Origin: Protula sp. h YS-2021
Taxonomy: Eukaryota > Annelida > Polychaeta > Sabellida > Serpulidae
Reading direction: 5' to 3'
Length of the DNA stretch: 64,000 nt
Assembly (NCBI GenBank): GCA_949752745.1
Contig: OX457027.1
Location: 79,539,214 to 79,603,213, forward strand
Made by a program: the position numbers and the translations under genes. The first letter of the stretch is position 1. Each line of letters begins with the position of its first letter. The notes under the pieces are model-generated. The model was given only the letters and a program-made list of their open reading frames with translations, was not told the DNA's origin and did no database searches. Below are positions 11,117 through 21,840 of the stretch, piece by piece.

Positions 11117-11415
11117 AACACAAAGCAGATAAATGCCATATTAACACACGACGTCATGACGAAAACAATGTTTCACGGAGTGTTCCCTATGGATCAACTG
11201 CCAGTATTATAGCAAGGAGCCTATGTCATTAACACAGATAACTATGCTGAACCTGGTGAACATTGAGTTGCCGTGTACTTTGATAAAGTTGTGGAAAATT
11301 TTTATTCTTATGAACTTGCACCTATATATAAAAGTTTGGAAAAGGTTTTTTCAATAATTGCAGCAGCTCATTTCCAATACTTGTGGGTTTTATTGTGTGT
11401 ATTATATGTGTGTAT
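11113..11415 (+). pseudogene. decayed adenain-like protease
   Basis: MNTKQINAILTHDVMTK and QGAYVINTDN match the intact protease at 62086. The catalytic His region reads GEH, stop, VAVYF, so the His is present but followed by a stop. The Asp region is altered (NFYSYEL for YFDSYGL), so the catalytic Asp is lost. The Cys region is recognisable as SNTCGFYCVYY across a frameshift. Homology ends near 11415, the right limit of this Polinton half. Confidence 0.75.
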
Positions 11416-11418
11416 CGT

Positions 11419-11520
11419 CAGTCCAACGTAATTAGGTGGGAAAGGATACTTCTGGATGTTTTGTTATATCTATTCAGCATTAATCCAACGTCATTAGGTG
11501 GGGAAGGGTACATCTGGATT
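11419..11520 (+). repeat. two direct repeats of about 40 bp
   Basis: The sequence AGTCCAACGTAATTAGGTGG with its continuation at 11420-11456 recurs as TTAATCCAACGTCATTAGGT with a similar continuation at 11480-11520; both end in CTGGAT. The repeats start a few bases after the decayed protease ends, so they may be part of what replaced the rest of the element. Confidence 0.6.
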
Positions 11521-11529
11521 CTTTTCAGT

Positions 11530-12707
11530 CGGTGGCAGCAATCGTAGTTCATCTTAACCTTATTTCAAGTTTTCTGGAGTAGAAAAAGTGCCCGAACATC
11601 TGGGTCTCTTTTGCCTAGGACTAAGGCGGACTACACCTTCAGACGGACAGACAAACAGGCTCTTTTAGGATCGTCCTTGGTTCAACCAATCATTAACTCC
11701 GCTCAGAGTGAACTTGAGGCAACTTACTAAGTTCTACAGTGAGAATACTGGCAACACCAATCGTCGGAATGTGGGATGATTGACAGGCCTACATAACCTG
11801 TCAACCAGCTTTTCCAGCATCACAGTGAACAGCGCTTCAGTACACACAGTTTTCAGAGACAGCTCGGTCTCCAAATCTCTATCATGACCCCGGGTAGGAT
11901 GGGAGAGGATCTGAAAATGAAAAAAAATGCTCAGAATTGTCTGAAACGTAATGTTATCTTATGATTGCAAATTTTGGCTCACGGCGTGGCTCAGTTCTAT
12001 CGCTACATCTCTACTTACATGGATTGAATTTCTTTTCTGTCGTTTATTTCCATTTTAAATCAATTTAAATTGTACTGCATAAATCTTGATCTGACTTACC
12101 GTTTAGTGCGTTCTATGACAACAAAATAACCAAACAAAATTCGAACAACATTCTTAGTGTTGTTATCAAAACATTACGTTCTTTTGTTATAAAATCCCAC
12201 AATTTTTACGAATTACTCATATCAAACTTAAGTAATATCCTGGCTTATGTTTTAACTTCTTAAACTCGCGAATTAGTATACACAAGCGTATTCGAAATAA
12301 TCATATGTTTTGATAAGTTGCTTGTAAGGTAAAAATATCGTTTCAAGGCATTTCAACGTTAAACCTGATTAATGTCAATGCAAAAAAACAACATACCCTA
12401 ATTCAGAAAGACACTTTAAAACCCAGAATCCAGGGAGTTTATTTAAGACTCAAAATAGCGAAACACTGATATACTTAAAGTAACAGGACAGTAAGTCCAG
12501 TCAATGAGAAATATTCGTACCCGACTAGAGTGCCTGACATGCTGAGCTTGGGTGCATATATGTAAGAAAATATTACAACTTCCGTTTCACCATCATTTCT
12601 CTGCTGCACTCAAACGATTTAATAACACAACACATCTTGACAGACTATATGAAATTTTCGTGATTGCGCTTTGCACACCATGAGAAGAAATATTCACAGA
12701 CAGGAAT
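11530..12707. other. gene-free stretch
   Basis: I see no coding exon, repeat array or transposon protein here. Composition returns to the AT-rich background. It separates the left Polinton half from the inverted-repeat element at 12708. Confidence 0.4.
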
Positions 12708-13180
12708 GGATTAACCCATAACTTAATCCAAAAAGTTACCTTCAGGTTTAAACCATGTTTAAACTATTGGGTTATTTTATGTCATATTCAGTGGCTAAAC
12801 GACTGTCTAAACCAAAATACTAACCCTAAACCAGAATTAAGTTTCTACGAAATGTCATTTAATTTGTGTTCCTTGTCTTTTTCTTCTAAAAAACAAGTTG
12901 GAAGGGTAATGAAGTCCAACTCTGGTTGAGAGTGACTTGCACTCCTAAATACCAAGTTTCCAGATAAAATCATGGATGAAGTATTGACGAGTATATGATT
13001 TTGCAGAAGGAGGGGAGGGACGGGTTTGAATGGTATGTAAAAGCTATGCAATAATTACTTGTGGTAGATCCTAGGGAGCGGGAAGGAGCGGTTCATGGGT
13101 TAGAGCGCAACCATCTCTAGATTAAAATTGACTCTCTCTGTCTCTGTCTGTCTGTCTGTCTGTCACTCTCTCTCTCTCTC

Positions 13181-13265
<85 letters not shown>

Positions 13266-13727
13266 GATTATGACGATAGTTTGCAACAAAATAACCTCAT
13301 TTTTGCACTAATTAGCCACTCACTGCGTTTATTTCCTTAAAAAAGTATAATTTGCAATAATGACGACACTTTGCTATGAAACAGCTTCAATTTACATTAC
13401 GCCATTTAGACATTCATTTCCAACCATGCACAAAACCAGGCGATCGGATTCTGAAAGTGAAAGTGAGAGCTAAAATGAAAATAAACGTAACACAATTATA
13501 TTTTTCCTTTCCAGTTAGTGCAAGTCTCATGGAAAATCCCTGGGAATTCCCTGTTTTCTCACTCAATACTGATGACGTATATGGGTTAATTGTGTTTTAA
13601 CTCAAACCAACAAACCAAAAGTCAAACCATTGGTTTAATTAAACCAGTTAAGCTTCATTTGTGAATATGAGTTAAACCATCAGTTCACCTAATCCAAATT
13701 TCTTGGTTTAACTCGGTGGGTTAACCC
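12708..13727. mobile_element. MITE-like element with ~30-bp terminal inverted repeats
   Basis: The left end reads GGATTAACCCATAACTTAAT and continues with CCAAAAAGTT. The reverse complement of the right end reads GGGTTAACCCACCGAGTTAA and continues with ACCAAGAAATT. These match at most positions over about 30 bases. Further inside both ends are more GGTTTAA/TTAAACC motifs in opposite orientations. No transposase reading frame is inside; the interior holds a long TC microsatellite. I cannot identify a clear target-site duplication. Confidence 0.45.
13129..13263. repeat. (TC)n microsatellite
   Basis: CTGT repeats run into about 50 TC dinucleotides with one interruption (CAC near 13183). It lies inside the inverted-repeat-bounded element. 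Confidence 0.97.
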
Positions 13728-13739
13728 ATTCAGTTTAAC

Positions 13740-14780
13740 AAAAGAGTAAATTTTCATGATTACGGCAGCTGGTTTGTTAGTGATAATTGCTTGTGTGTCA
13801 GAACAAAGCGAAAATTGAAATAGTGACATAATCACGCATATCAAAAGCTAAGAAAGATCTTCTCCCCTAAAGGGGGTTCTGGACAGCACACCCCCCCCCC
13901 CCCTGCATCCAGAAAATATAACATGATGTGAATGCTGTTGATATAAATATAAAAAAAACATTATGCACCCGTGTATGTCATTGCCATAATGTGCGAGTAT
14001 TCATAAATGACGGGATTAATCACGTAATCAATGACATCATAGAGGGGTGTTGCATGTCTTGCAAGTTCAGGACTGCCTTATATACCTGTTTGATACTATC
14101 ATTAAGAAGAGAATCAAGTGGCAAATAAAAGGCACCTAAACATAAAGAAGAGCAGAAGAAACAACCAAGTTTGAAATTAAGGTACATCGGAGGAACAAAG
14201 AAGAGCAGCAGAAGAAGCTTCTCATGATAAAAGTTACATCTGATTTTTTTCTCTGATAAGACTATTTTAATAAATGTTTGAAAAAACTTATATATGTTTT
14301 AGGGAGAGACATTTAAAATATCGTCTCTCCCTAAAAGATCTTGTTTCAGATCAAAATTTTAATGAATATCGGAATCTGCTACGTGTTGCGATGATTGTCA
14401 TTACACCATTAAAATCATACCCCGATATTAACTTTCAAAAGGATTGAACAATTAAGCTGTTGGCATTACTTGGCAACAAGACTGTGAAGAGCATGGAGAT
14501 GAAATATGATGAACTTCATGTGTATTTTGTAAAACAGTGTCACCTGAAACAAAGGTGGCTTATCTTAGATGGTGATTAAGGACTTGCTGTGATGTCTTTG
14601 AGTATTGAGTATTCAAGTCATACAAGTGAAAACAAGTGATGCAACATTTTTTTAAAAAAGAAACAAAAGAACTCTGATTCTGATGAAGTACAAGTCAGTA
14701 AAGGCAGAACAGCAAGTGTTGGTGGACATGCACAATGGTAAATTTTCAAAGCTGAAATGAATCTGACTTACAACAAGAAA
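13740..14780. other. gene-free stretch before the polymerase remnant
   Basis: No gene recognised. It contains a run of about 14 C bases near 13890-13903, a purine-rich AAGAAGAGCAG stretch repeated near 14143 and 14199, and a perfect hairpin at 14297-14336. The last few hundred bases may be the far 5' part of the decayed polymerase, but I could not match them confidently. Confidence 0.4.
14297..14336. repeat. perfect 14-bp inverted repeat (hairpin)
   Basis: The arms TTTTAGGGAGAGAC and GTCTCTCCCTAAAA flank a 12-base AT-rich loop. Both arms match without error, unusual in a region otherwise full of decay. It could be a snap-back end of a small transposon or a recent structure-prone duplication. 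Confidence 0.7.
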
Positions 14781-14784
14781 TGCG

Positions 14785-15710
14785 ACAGCAGGGGAATCGC
14801 ATGAAACGACATTTGATAGCAAAATTACATCATGGCATTAAATGGTACATCAACATTAAAGCTCAGTTCAAGAAATGGTGCCGCGTGAAGGCTTATGGAT
14901 ACCAAGTTAGATCAGAACTCAGATACATATAAGGATATGTTCAACAATTTGGATGAACATGAACAAGGATCTTGATTCTGGATAAAATTCTTCAATCTGA
15001 AGTCCATACAGCTTCATCAGACCCCTTGCAAATTTCTAGCTACATTGAGTTGCCAAAGCAAATAAGCATACAATAGGTGTTATTGACATTAACAACACAA
15101 ACCACAACAATTGCTTCCTATTGTCTGTATTAGCTCATCAACATCGGATGAATCACCACGAATGTTTAGCATTCGAAAGTTTGAACATGAACTTAACGTA
15201 GAAGGAATGACATTTCCAACTCCAGTCCATGAAATTCCTATATTGGAAAAGGTGGATAACATGTCCATCAATGTCTTCGGCTGGGAAATTGAGGTTGTGG
15301 TGCCCATCTACATAAGTCGACATGACTGTAACACTCAAATCGACTTACTGTGCATCAGCGGAGAAGAAAAGAGACTATTGCCTCAAGAATTTCAGCCGAT
15401 TGATGGCTTACTAATCAAAGAGGAAATGCAGTGGCTTCTACTGTCACAATTGTCTACATTGCTTCGTCAGGCAATATCTGATGGATAAGCATGCTGAAAT
15501 CTGTGGAAAGCATGAACCACAGACTCGACTATTCAATTTAAAAACATTGCAAAACAGCATATAACCTTTTGTCATTTACACTGATTTTGATTGCTGTACA
15601 GAGAAACAGGAGGGTGATCGTTACGAGCATCACAAACCAACAGTTTTGTCTATGTAGTTGTCAGTGAATATGAGCAGCGTAATCCAGTGCATTCATCTTT
15701 AATAGTTCCA
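14785..15710 (+). pseudogene. decayed protein-primed DNA polymerase B, N-terminal and exonuclease part
   Basis: Pieces recognisable from the Polinton family B polymerase: HHGIKWYINIKAQFKKW, a piece ending in IELPKQI (frame-broken), MTFPTPVHEIPILEKVDN and SINVFGWEIE with ISRHDCNTQIDLLCISGEEK. KHEPQTRLFN then precedes the exonuclease I position, where the conserved Asp/Glu motif reads YTDFDC. The last ~200 bases (from 15511) are also the start of the duplicated unit. A LINE interrupts the gene at about 15711. The best open piece is 15111-15488. Pseudogene for certain; the family call is by motif. Confidence 0.75.
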
Positions 15711-18150
15711 TAAAAGATGGATATTTACCACCCCTTTTGAAAACAGCAACCGTCACGCCCCTATCAAAGGTAAACCCACCTACTGATCTTCAAAAGCATC
15801 TCAGACCCATCTCACTAATCCCCGGTATGTGTGAACAGCTCGAGTTTTTTGTATACCAATGGGTCCTTGACGCCATCCGCGATCACATAGATCCCCTGCA
15901 ATTTGGAGCCTTGAAAGAGAGTTCTACGGTTCACGCATTAATACTTATGGTAACCGATAAGAGCAGTAAAGGAAATTTTCACCGTATTTTACTGGTGGAT
16001 TACACCAAAGCGTTTAACAGAATTAACGCCCAGATACTCGTGGAAAAACTTAGAGCTCTCGCGATCCCCTCACTGGTGATAAATTGGATATATGCATTCT
16101 TAACGAACTGACGCCAGAAGGTAAAAATTGGTGGTTTTAAATCCAGTCTCCGTGATATCTGGAGAAACGTTCCCCAATGTACTCTACTTGGAGTTCTTTT
16201 GTTTTTGATTATGACAGATGACCTTCGGCTCAAATTACCTGCATACAAGTTTGTGGACGATACTACCATTTTTCGACATTTGTAAGAGTCAAACTGTATA
16301 GCACCCTGGCCTTACTAACTATTTAACCAAAGAACTTGAAAATAAACAAAAAAGAGTGTCACGCATTCTCTTTCCAAAATCTATCATACCGCTCTGCCCT
16401 AACTAAATCGGAACTCCCTGCTCTAGAAGTTAGACTAACGGTTATAACAAAAAGTTTCTTTGATAAAGTGCGAAGTGCAGAACATCAACTGCACCGCATC
16501 CTACCCAATCCAAATAATGTGGGGGGGAGGGGGCCAGTATGCTGGGTGGGTAGAGCCTTCCAAGCAGTTGGCTGTTCCTATGTTGGTATACCCATTAACC
16601 ATACTGCTTCATGTGAGTAATTTTCAGGTTGGTTTCAACGTCTCTGAGAAGTCATCTCAAGCGAGAAGAGCATGTTCACCTTCAACGTCATACGTTAATT
16701 GTGCATTGAGATTGTTAACATCTGAAACAATTAAATGTCTCAAAAGGTATATCCTGTCTGCTATTTGCTCTTGTGCATTGTATGTATTTGTAGAAGTGTA
16801 GTTCGTAATTAAAAAGGCAACACTTCTCTGCACTGGACGGAGATGGAGATAAGCGAGCGCGATGTAAATGTTAAAAAACAAAACGATAGTTATACAGAGC
16901 TATTCCTTGTATACATATGTTACACCGGATCTCTAGAATCAGCGGCTCTGTAGATTCGCTGAAAATTCTAGCAAATCTACAGATCCGCTGTTTCAATTAG
17001 CGGATCTGTAGATTCGCTGAAATTTTCAGCATATCTTATACATCCCCTGGTTTTTGGCTGGAAAAATTCTACAGATCGGCTGAAATGTTTCTGGAGAATA
17101 AGATGTAGTCCGGGGAACCAGGAAAAATTGGAAGAGGGTGGAAAGTAGAATTTCAATATTGCAATTGCGGTACATTATTAACTTACTTGCAATTTAGATG
17201 ACAGGATGAAAGATAGACTTTGAAATGAAATTATACCTGTGATTTCAATGAGATCACACAGTTATATGAATGACTTCTGCGATGATGGTAATCCATTTTC
17301 TATAATTCATAGTTCAGTGAAAAATGTGCCTATTACGACAATTTCAGATGATCTATAGAGTTTTCTTAGCCCAAAAACAGATCCGCTAATTGAACCAGAC
17401 CCGCTAATCCTGGACATCTGTTGTAACATATATAAACTATTTAAGAAATAACGCGACCAAAAACATGCTCAGCAACGATTTTTCTGGTAAAAGCTATGTT
17501 CCTCAAGAAAGTTTTTACTGCATTGAATTACCAAAAGGTAGAAAATTGTCATCATTTGCAATTGCTGGGGAGAAAGATTACGTGAGTATAAGATCCCTTT
17601 CCCTAAGATCCACCTTTGGCAAGGTTTATAAAAGCATTTTTGCCCTATTTTGTGTTGATAGTGGAGTAAATTGCGCAACAGTTTAGTTATAAATTATTAA
17701 TTAATTATGCAATCAAGTTAATGGATATGTGTAAATTATTAATTACAATGTACTTGAGGCTTCAGCCATGCTCATTTTGTGATTGAGGCTTTGCTGATCT
17801 AGTTCTCTGTTCATAATGTTTATAATTACTGCTGTTCATTTGAATAAAAAAGCCAAATAATCACAACTACAATCTTTGCAAGCTCTCAAAATATCCCCCA
17901 CCTAAATGTAAGACAAAAGGTATAAAAATAGCTTCGTGCCATACTGTTTAAGTTACTTCCAGTAAATACCAGGTGGTATTGTAATTTCTAGTCTCATTAA
18001 CAGTATTATTGTGCAATTTCTGCGCCACCTTTTTATATAATTTATTCTAGTTTGTTACAAATGTATGCATGTTTTAGTATTTCTACTATCCAACTTGTTG
18101 TACTAGCTATGACTAAGTTGCAATAAATAAACCTTTATTTATTTATTTAA
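15711..18150 (+). mobile_element. 5'-truncated non-LTR retrotransposon (LINE), copy 1
   Basis: The reverse transcriptase part is read from 15737: LRPISLIPGMCEQLEFFVYQ, QFGALKESSTVHAL, LLVDYTKAFNRI and, after a stop, KFVDDTTIF, which corresponds to the YxDD-type catalytic motif with F for Y. These are hallmarks of CR1/L2/Jockey-type LINEs. A C-terminal piece (NLSYRSALTKSELPALEVRL, then HRILPNPNN) follows. The 3' end is AT-rich and closes in AATAAACC followed by TTTATTTATTTATTT. It inserted into the polymerase pseudogene, which resumes right after it. A 0.5-kb MITE sits in its 3' part. Confidence 0.85.
16919..17427. mobile_element. MITE nested in LINE, copy 1
   Basis: The left end GTTACACCGGATCTCTAGAA and the reverse complement of the right end, GTTACAACAGATGTCCAGGA, form terminal inverted repeats with GTTACA at the tip. 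Inside, CAGCGGATCTGTAGATTCGC-type motifs occur several times in both orientations, giving strong secondary structure. No coding capacity. Flanking ATAT on both sides is a possible target duplication. The same element is at 22723-23231 because the whole unit was duplicated. Confidence 0.7.
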
Positions 18151-18154
18151 AAAT

Positions 18155-19950
18155 TGTGGAACGAGTGAACAACCTTCAAGCAATGAAGATGACTCCCGAG
18201 AATGAAAGGCAGTTTGCTAAAGCTAACATTGTTGCATTTGGCATCAGCTGATGGGAGACGATAGTCTACGAGACCATGACCAAATCAGTGGAAAATACCA
18301 GCTCATAATGAATACAACCTACAATTTTGTTTGAGAAAGGACCAACAGAAAAAGAGGGATTCGCTCATCATCCCTATCCTTTTCCACAATCTGCGAGGAT
18401 ATGACAGTAAGCTTCTTGTGGAAAGTATTGAGAAGGCTAAGACAAGTTCAAGAATATGACTGCACATATTCACGACAGTTAGCAGTAAGGTCTATTTCTG
18501 AGAAAGGTTCTATACCTCAAAACAGATGTTTGTGTCAGCAAGCATGAGTTGGATTCTTCTCATTATTACACGGCGTTAAGTTTAACATGGGATGGTCTGC
18601 TGAAACACACCAAGATTAAGTTGGAATTGAATGATGATATTGGCATGTATCAAATGGTGGAAGAGAGCTACGAGGAGACATTTGAGTCATAACAAACACA
18701 AATATGAGAAATCAAACAACCCCTACAGTCCAGGTTATGATTCAGTCAAAGCTTCCCACTACATCTTGTACCCAGACACCAACAATCTCTATGGCTGGGT
18801 AATGCCTAAATGTGGGCTTGCGTTGGTGGAGGCTAGAATCTTGACTGTATAAAAGTCAATAAAGATGCTGGAACAGGATACATTTTTGAGGTGGATCCCG
18901 AAAACCCTAATGAAATCCATGATCTAGGTAATGACCATTCAAATGGCCCTTAGGAGACAACTGTTCGAAGCAGAGAATTTTCTCAGTAAAGTGAGAAGTT
19001 AAGAAAAGAGTTGGGAATGAAAAGTAAACTTATTGAATAGCTGATTCCTAATCTACAGAACAAGGATAAGGACGGTCTACATTACCACAATTTGCAGCAG
19101 TACGTGTCTGTTGAACTGAAAGTGACAAAGTTCATCATGGCAGCATGTTCCAACAGAGCAAGTGGCTAGCAAAATACATTGCTTTGAACACAGAGAAAAG
19201 TGGCAAAAACCCATTTGAGAAAGGCTTTTATAAACTGATGAACAATGACATTTTAAGTTAAACCATGGAAAATGTGAGGAAATGATCCGACATGGAATCT
19301 ATTTACAATGCCAAGCCCTTCAAAAAGGTACTGGCTAAGCCAACGTTTCACTAATTCAAAATTTTCAATGAGGATTTGACAGTTGTGCACTGCTTCAAAT
19401 CGGATTTAATTTTAACAAGCCCTCAACAAGCTGAGTTCACTGTTCTGAAGCTCAGCAAGACCTTCGTCTTCCATTTTCAATATGGTTACATGACGAAAAA
19501 TTATGTAGAGGCAAAGCTATTATTTAGTGATACAGATTCCTTTGCTGTGAGATACCCACGAACGACATTTAAAAATATTCACCAGGATGCTCATCGTTTT
19601 GATACAAATGATTATCCAAAGGAGCATTTCCTACATTCAACTGCAAATAACGGAAAGGAAGGGGTTCCTATGGAGGAATTTGAGGGGCTTAGACCGATGA
19701 TATATAGCTTGGAGCATGACATTAAAAAAAGAAATGTACATCCAAGGGCATTACATGCGCCTGGAAGATGCGAGTGAAACATGCTCAATACAAAGACAGT
19801 TTATTCAAGGAATAGCTAATCTTTAATATGTGAAGTCATAGCCATGAACTTTGTTCAGAGATTGTGAAGAATCTCCTCATTTGATGACAAGCGCTATGTG
19901 TTGAGTGGCCGTTATACCACGTTACCTCATGGACAGTACAAGAGTATACG
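18155..19950 (+). pseudogene. decayed protein-primed DNA polymerase B, polymerase part, copy 1
   Basis: After the LINE the polymerase resumes: MKMTPENERQF, the CHICG region (degraded), LRKDQ, then SLIIPILFHNLRGYDSKLLV, matching the Polinton family HNLxGYD exonuclease segment. YSPGYDSVKASHYI and YPDTNNLYGWVM give polymerase motif A (SLYPS-like region of protein-primed enzymes). LLFSDTDSFAVRYP contains the DTD catalytic motif C. HRFDTNDYPKEHFLHST and FDDKRYVLSGRYTTLPHGQY mark the C-terminus. At least eight stops or frameshifts are visible, so it is inactive. Confidence 0.85.
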
Positions 19951-20700
19951 GTGATGATTTCACATCTATCAGTGAAAGAGTGAACATGTGTGAAGTTATA
20001 CATGAAAGGTTGGCTGAAAAGCCTAAAACGGAAAATGAACTAAACAGTCATAGATGGAAAGGCGAGATTGAAAAGCCTAAAGGCAGGTGCAAGGTTGAAA
20101 ACCCTAATGGAAAGCGCAAAGGCGTTCAAAAGCCTATAATACTAAAACTTGAGCTATATGAGAGGCACAAAAGGCCAAGAAGATCAAAGAAATCCTTACA
20201 ATTCTTGATAAAGATGAAGATGTTTTAGCACCATTTGCCGATTATAATACCCATTCATGGACACAAATATGTCTTAATCAACCTCCGTGAATATATAACG
20301 GATAAAGCTACTGGAAAACCATATTCTAAGAAAAAGCGGATTTTACTGTTCTTGAAAGAATTGCAAATCTTAAAGGAGGAGATGAAACTAGTGGATGAGA
20401 TTATTCATCAGACTGATGTGCCATTCAGCAATAAAGTAATCATTAATCATCACGACCTTGAACAACTTCATCGATGCAGAACATTAGAACTGCGTTCATC
20501 ATGTTTGGCAAGAACTTGAAAGTTTGCTTTGAAGTAAATTAACAATTAATGCATGATTCAAAGAGAATTGACATTATCCTATCCCCTGAAGATCAAGCCA
20601 TGAGGAAGGATAGTTTTGAATCTTGGTCAATACTAGACTAACAACTTTATCAAGCTCAGTGTAGAACGTTGGATGTACTATAACATGGTGAATTGTGTAA
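19951..20700 (+). pseudogene. decayed unknown gene(s) downstream of the polymerase, copy 1
   Basis: Two overlapping open pieces (about 19905-20228 and 20235-20519) and a third frame at 20480-20690 carry Lys/Arg/Glu-rich sequence, such as EAQKAKKIKEILTILDKDED, which looks coiled-coil or helical. I do not recognise the family. Copy 2 at 25801-26540 keeps one more open piece, while copy 1 has extra stops (for example at 20538). It probably represents one or two small Polinton genes on the polymerase arm that are beyond the window end in the intact element. Confidence 0.45.
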
Positions 20701-20779
20701 GAATTTTCTGTAAAGAAGAAGAAACTGAAAGCATATAAAATCAACAGGATCCATTTTCAAAAGTTCTACACAACGTCTG

Positions 20780-21180
20780 CACTCAGAAGCTTTAACCGTG
20801 GTGAAGGCAAAAGTAACCATTTATCGTCAATATGTCAAAGGCATACCTGTCTATGAATACCTTGCGTGGAACGATTTTGAATCTCTGTGAATACCAGGAT
20901 TTCATCTACAAGTACCGAACCCTATGACTTCATCACCCTCAATGCAGAGCATCTGGATGATTGGCTTGAAACTTAGCTTTGAACCAAATGGACATGTACA
21001 ATCGAAACGTGGTTCAAAGAGAATTGACTGTGATAAAGACTATGAAAGATCAAAGCGAATTGACAGTATTAAACAATATAGATGTTAAAGTTATTGGCTT
21101 GGATCAATGCTATGTCAGTTTTTAAAGCATTTACAAAGGGGATGATAAGATGTGTAATATTTGCGTCAGTTTAAGTTATG
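20780..21180 (+). pseudogene. decayed PC4-like genes, copy 1
   Basis: One block (KVTIYRQYVKGIPVYEYL) resembles the beta-strand part of the PC4-like family. Further on, ELTVLNNIDVKVIGLDQCYV and SIYKGDD match the TVKVIKFGDVRYVSF and SIYKHGC segment of the intact minus-strand gene at 62959-63330. Frame breaks and stops interrupt both. The position, last on the polymerase arm and just before AT-rich repeats and the convergent protease, is the same as in the intact element. Confidence 0.6.
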
Positions 21181-21229
21181 AGTGAGTTGGCATAAGTTAT
21201 GCATGCATTCGCTCAGTAAAGTTTTATAT

Positions 21230-21640
21230 GGTGTTGTTAAAAGTTTTACATAATGTAAAATTAATCAATTGTAAATATTTTGATTTGTTAAATAGTTGTT
21301 GAATCAATTGTAAATATCTTGATTTGTTAAACTGCTGTTGAATCAATTTGTGAGAGTGTTGTTAAATTAATTGTAAATATGTTGATCTGTTAAATTGTTA
21401 TTAAATCAATTGTTATTTGTTTGTTGAATAAAAATAAGAGCTTTTTAACTTTTTTTCAAAAAAATCAAACAAGTAATATTTAACGAAAAAATTGAACAGC
21501 TAAACCAAAATACATTTAATGAAAATTAAGCAAGTTAAATTTTTCTGAAACAAACTTAACTACGTTACATGCAACAAAAAAAAACAAACTTAACTACATG
21601 ACATTTAACATAAAAATAGATCATGTTAAATTTTTTCAAA
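21230..21640. repeat. AT-rich imperfect repeats between convergent arms, copy 1
   Basis: TCAATTGTAAATAT, TTGATTTGTTAAA and TTGTTGAA motifs recur three to four times. TTAAACA/AACTTAACTAC/ACATTTAA motifs follow. In the intact element the corresponding interval (62524-62958) is also filled with short AT-rich repeats of different sequence. AATAAAAATAAGAG near 21427 could serve as a polyadenylation signal for the plus-strand block. Confidence 0.6.
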
Positions 21641-21840
21641 CATGAAGCACAGACTCGACTATTCAATTTAAAAACATTGCAAAACAGCATGTAACCTTTT
21701 GTCATTTACACTGATTTTGATTGATGTACAGAGAAACAGGAGGGTGATCGTTACGAGCATCACAAACCAACAGTTTTGTCTATGTAGTTGTCAGTGAATA
21801 TGAGCAGCGTAATCCAGTGCATTCATCTTTAATAGTTCCA
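21641..21840 (+). pseudogene. decayed polymerase exonuclease fragment, copy 2
   Basis: This repeats the final polymerase part before the LINE, from PQTRLFN through the YTDFD-like exonuclease motif, with the same breaks as copy 1. Only about 200 bases of the N-terminal half are in this unit, because the duplication starts inside the gene. Confidence 0.7.

Larger units (their letters stand above)
15511..21640 (+). repeat. tandem duplication, unit 1 (6.1 kb)
   Basis: The unit starts at CATGAACCACAGACTCGACT inside the polymerase pseudogene. It runs through LINE, MITE, the rest of the polymerase, downstream pseudogenes and AT-rich repeats to 21640, where the same sequence starts again. Units 1 and 2 share stops and frameshifts, so decay came before duplication. 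Unit 1 keeps about 395 bp of LINE (about 15980-16373) that unit 2 lacks; unit 2 has about 70-bp stretches at 22355-22425 and near 23505-23570 that unit 1 lacks. Confidence 0.95.
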
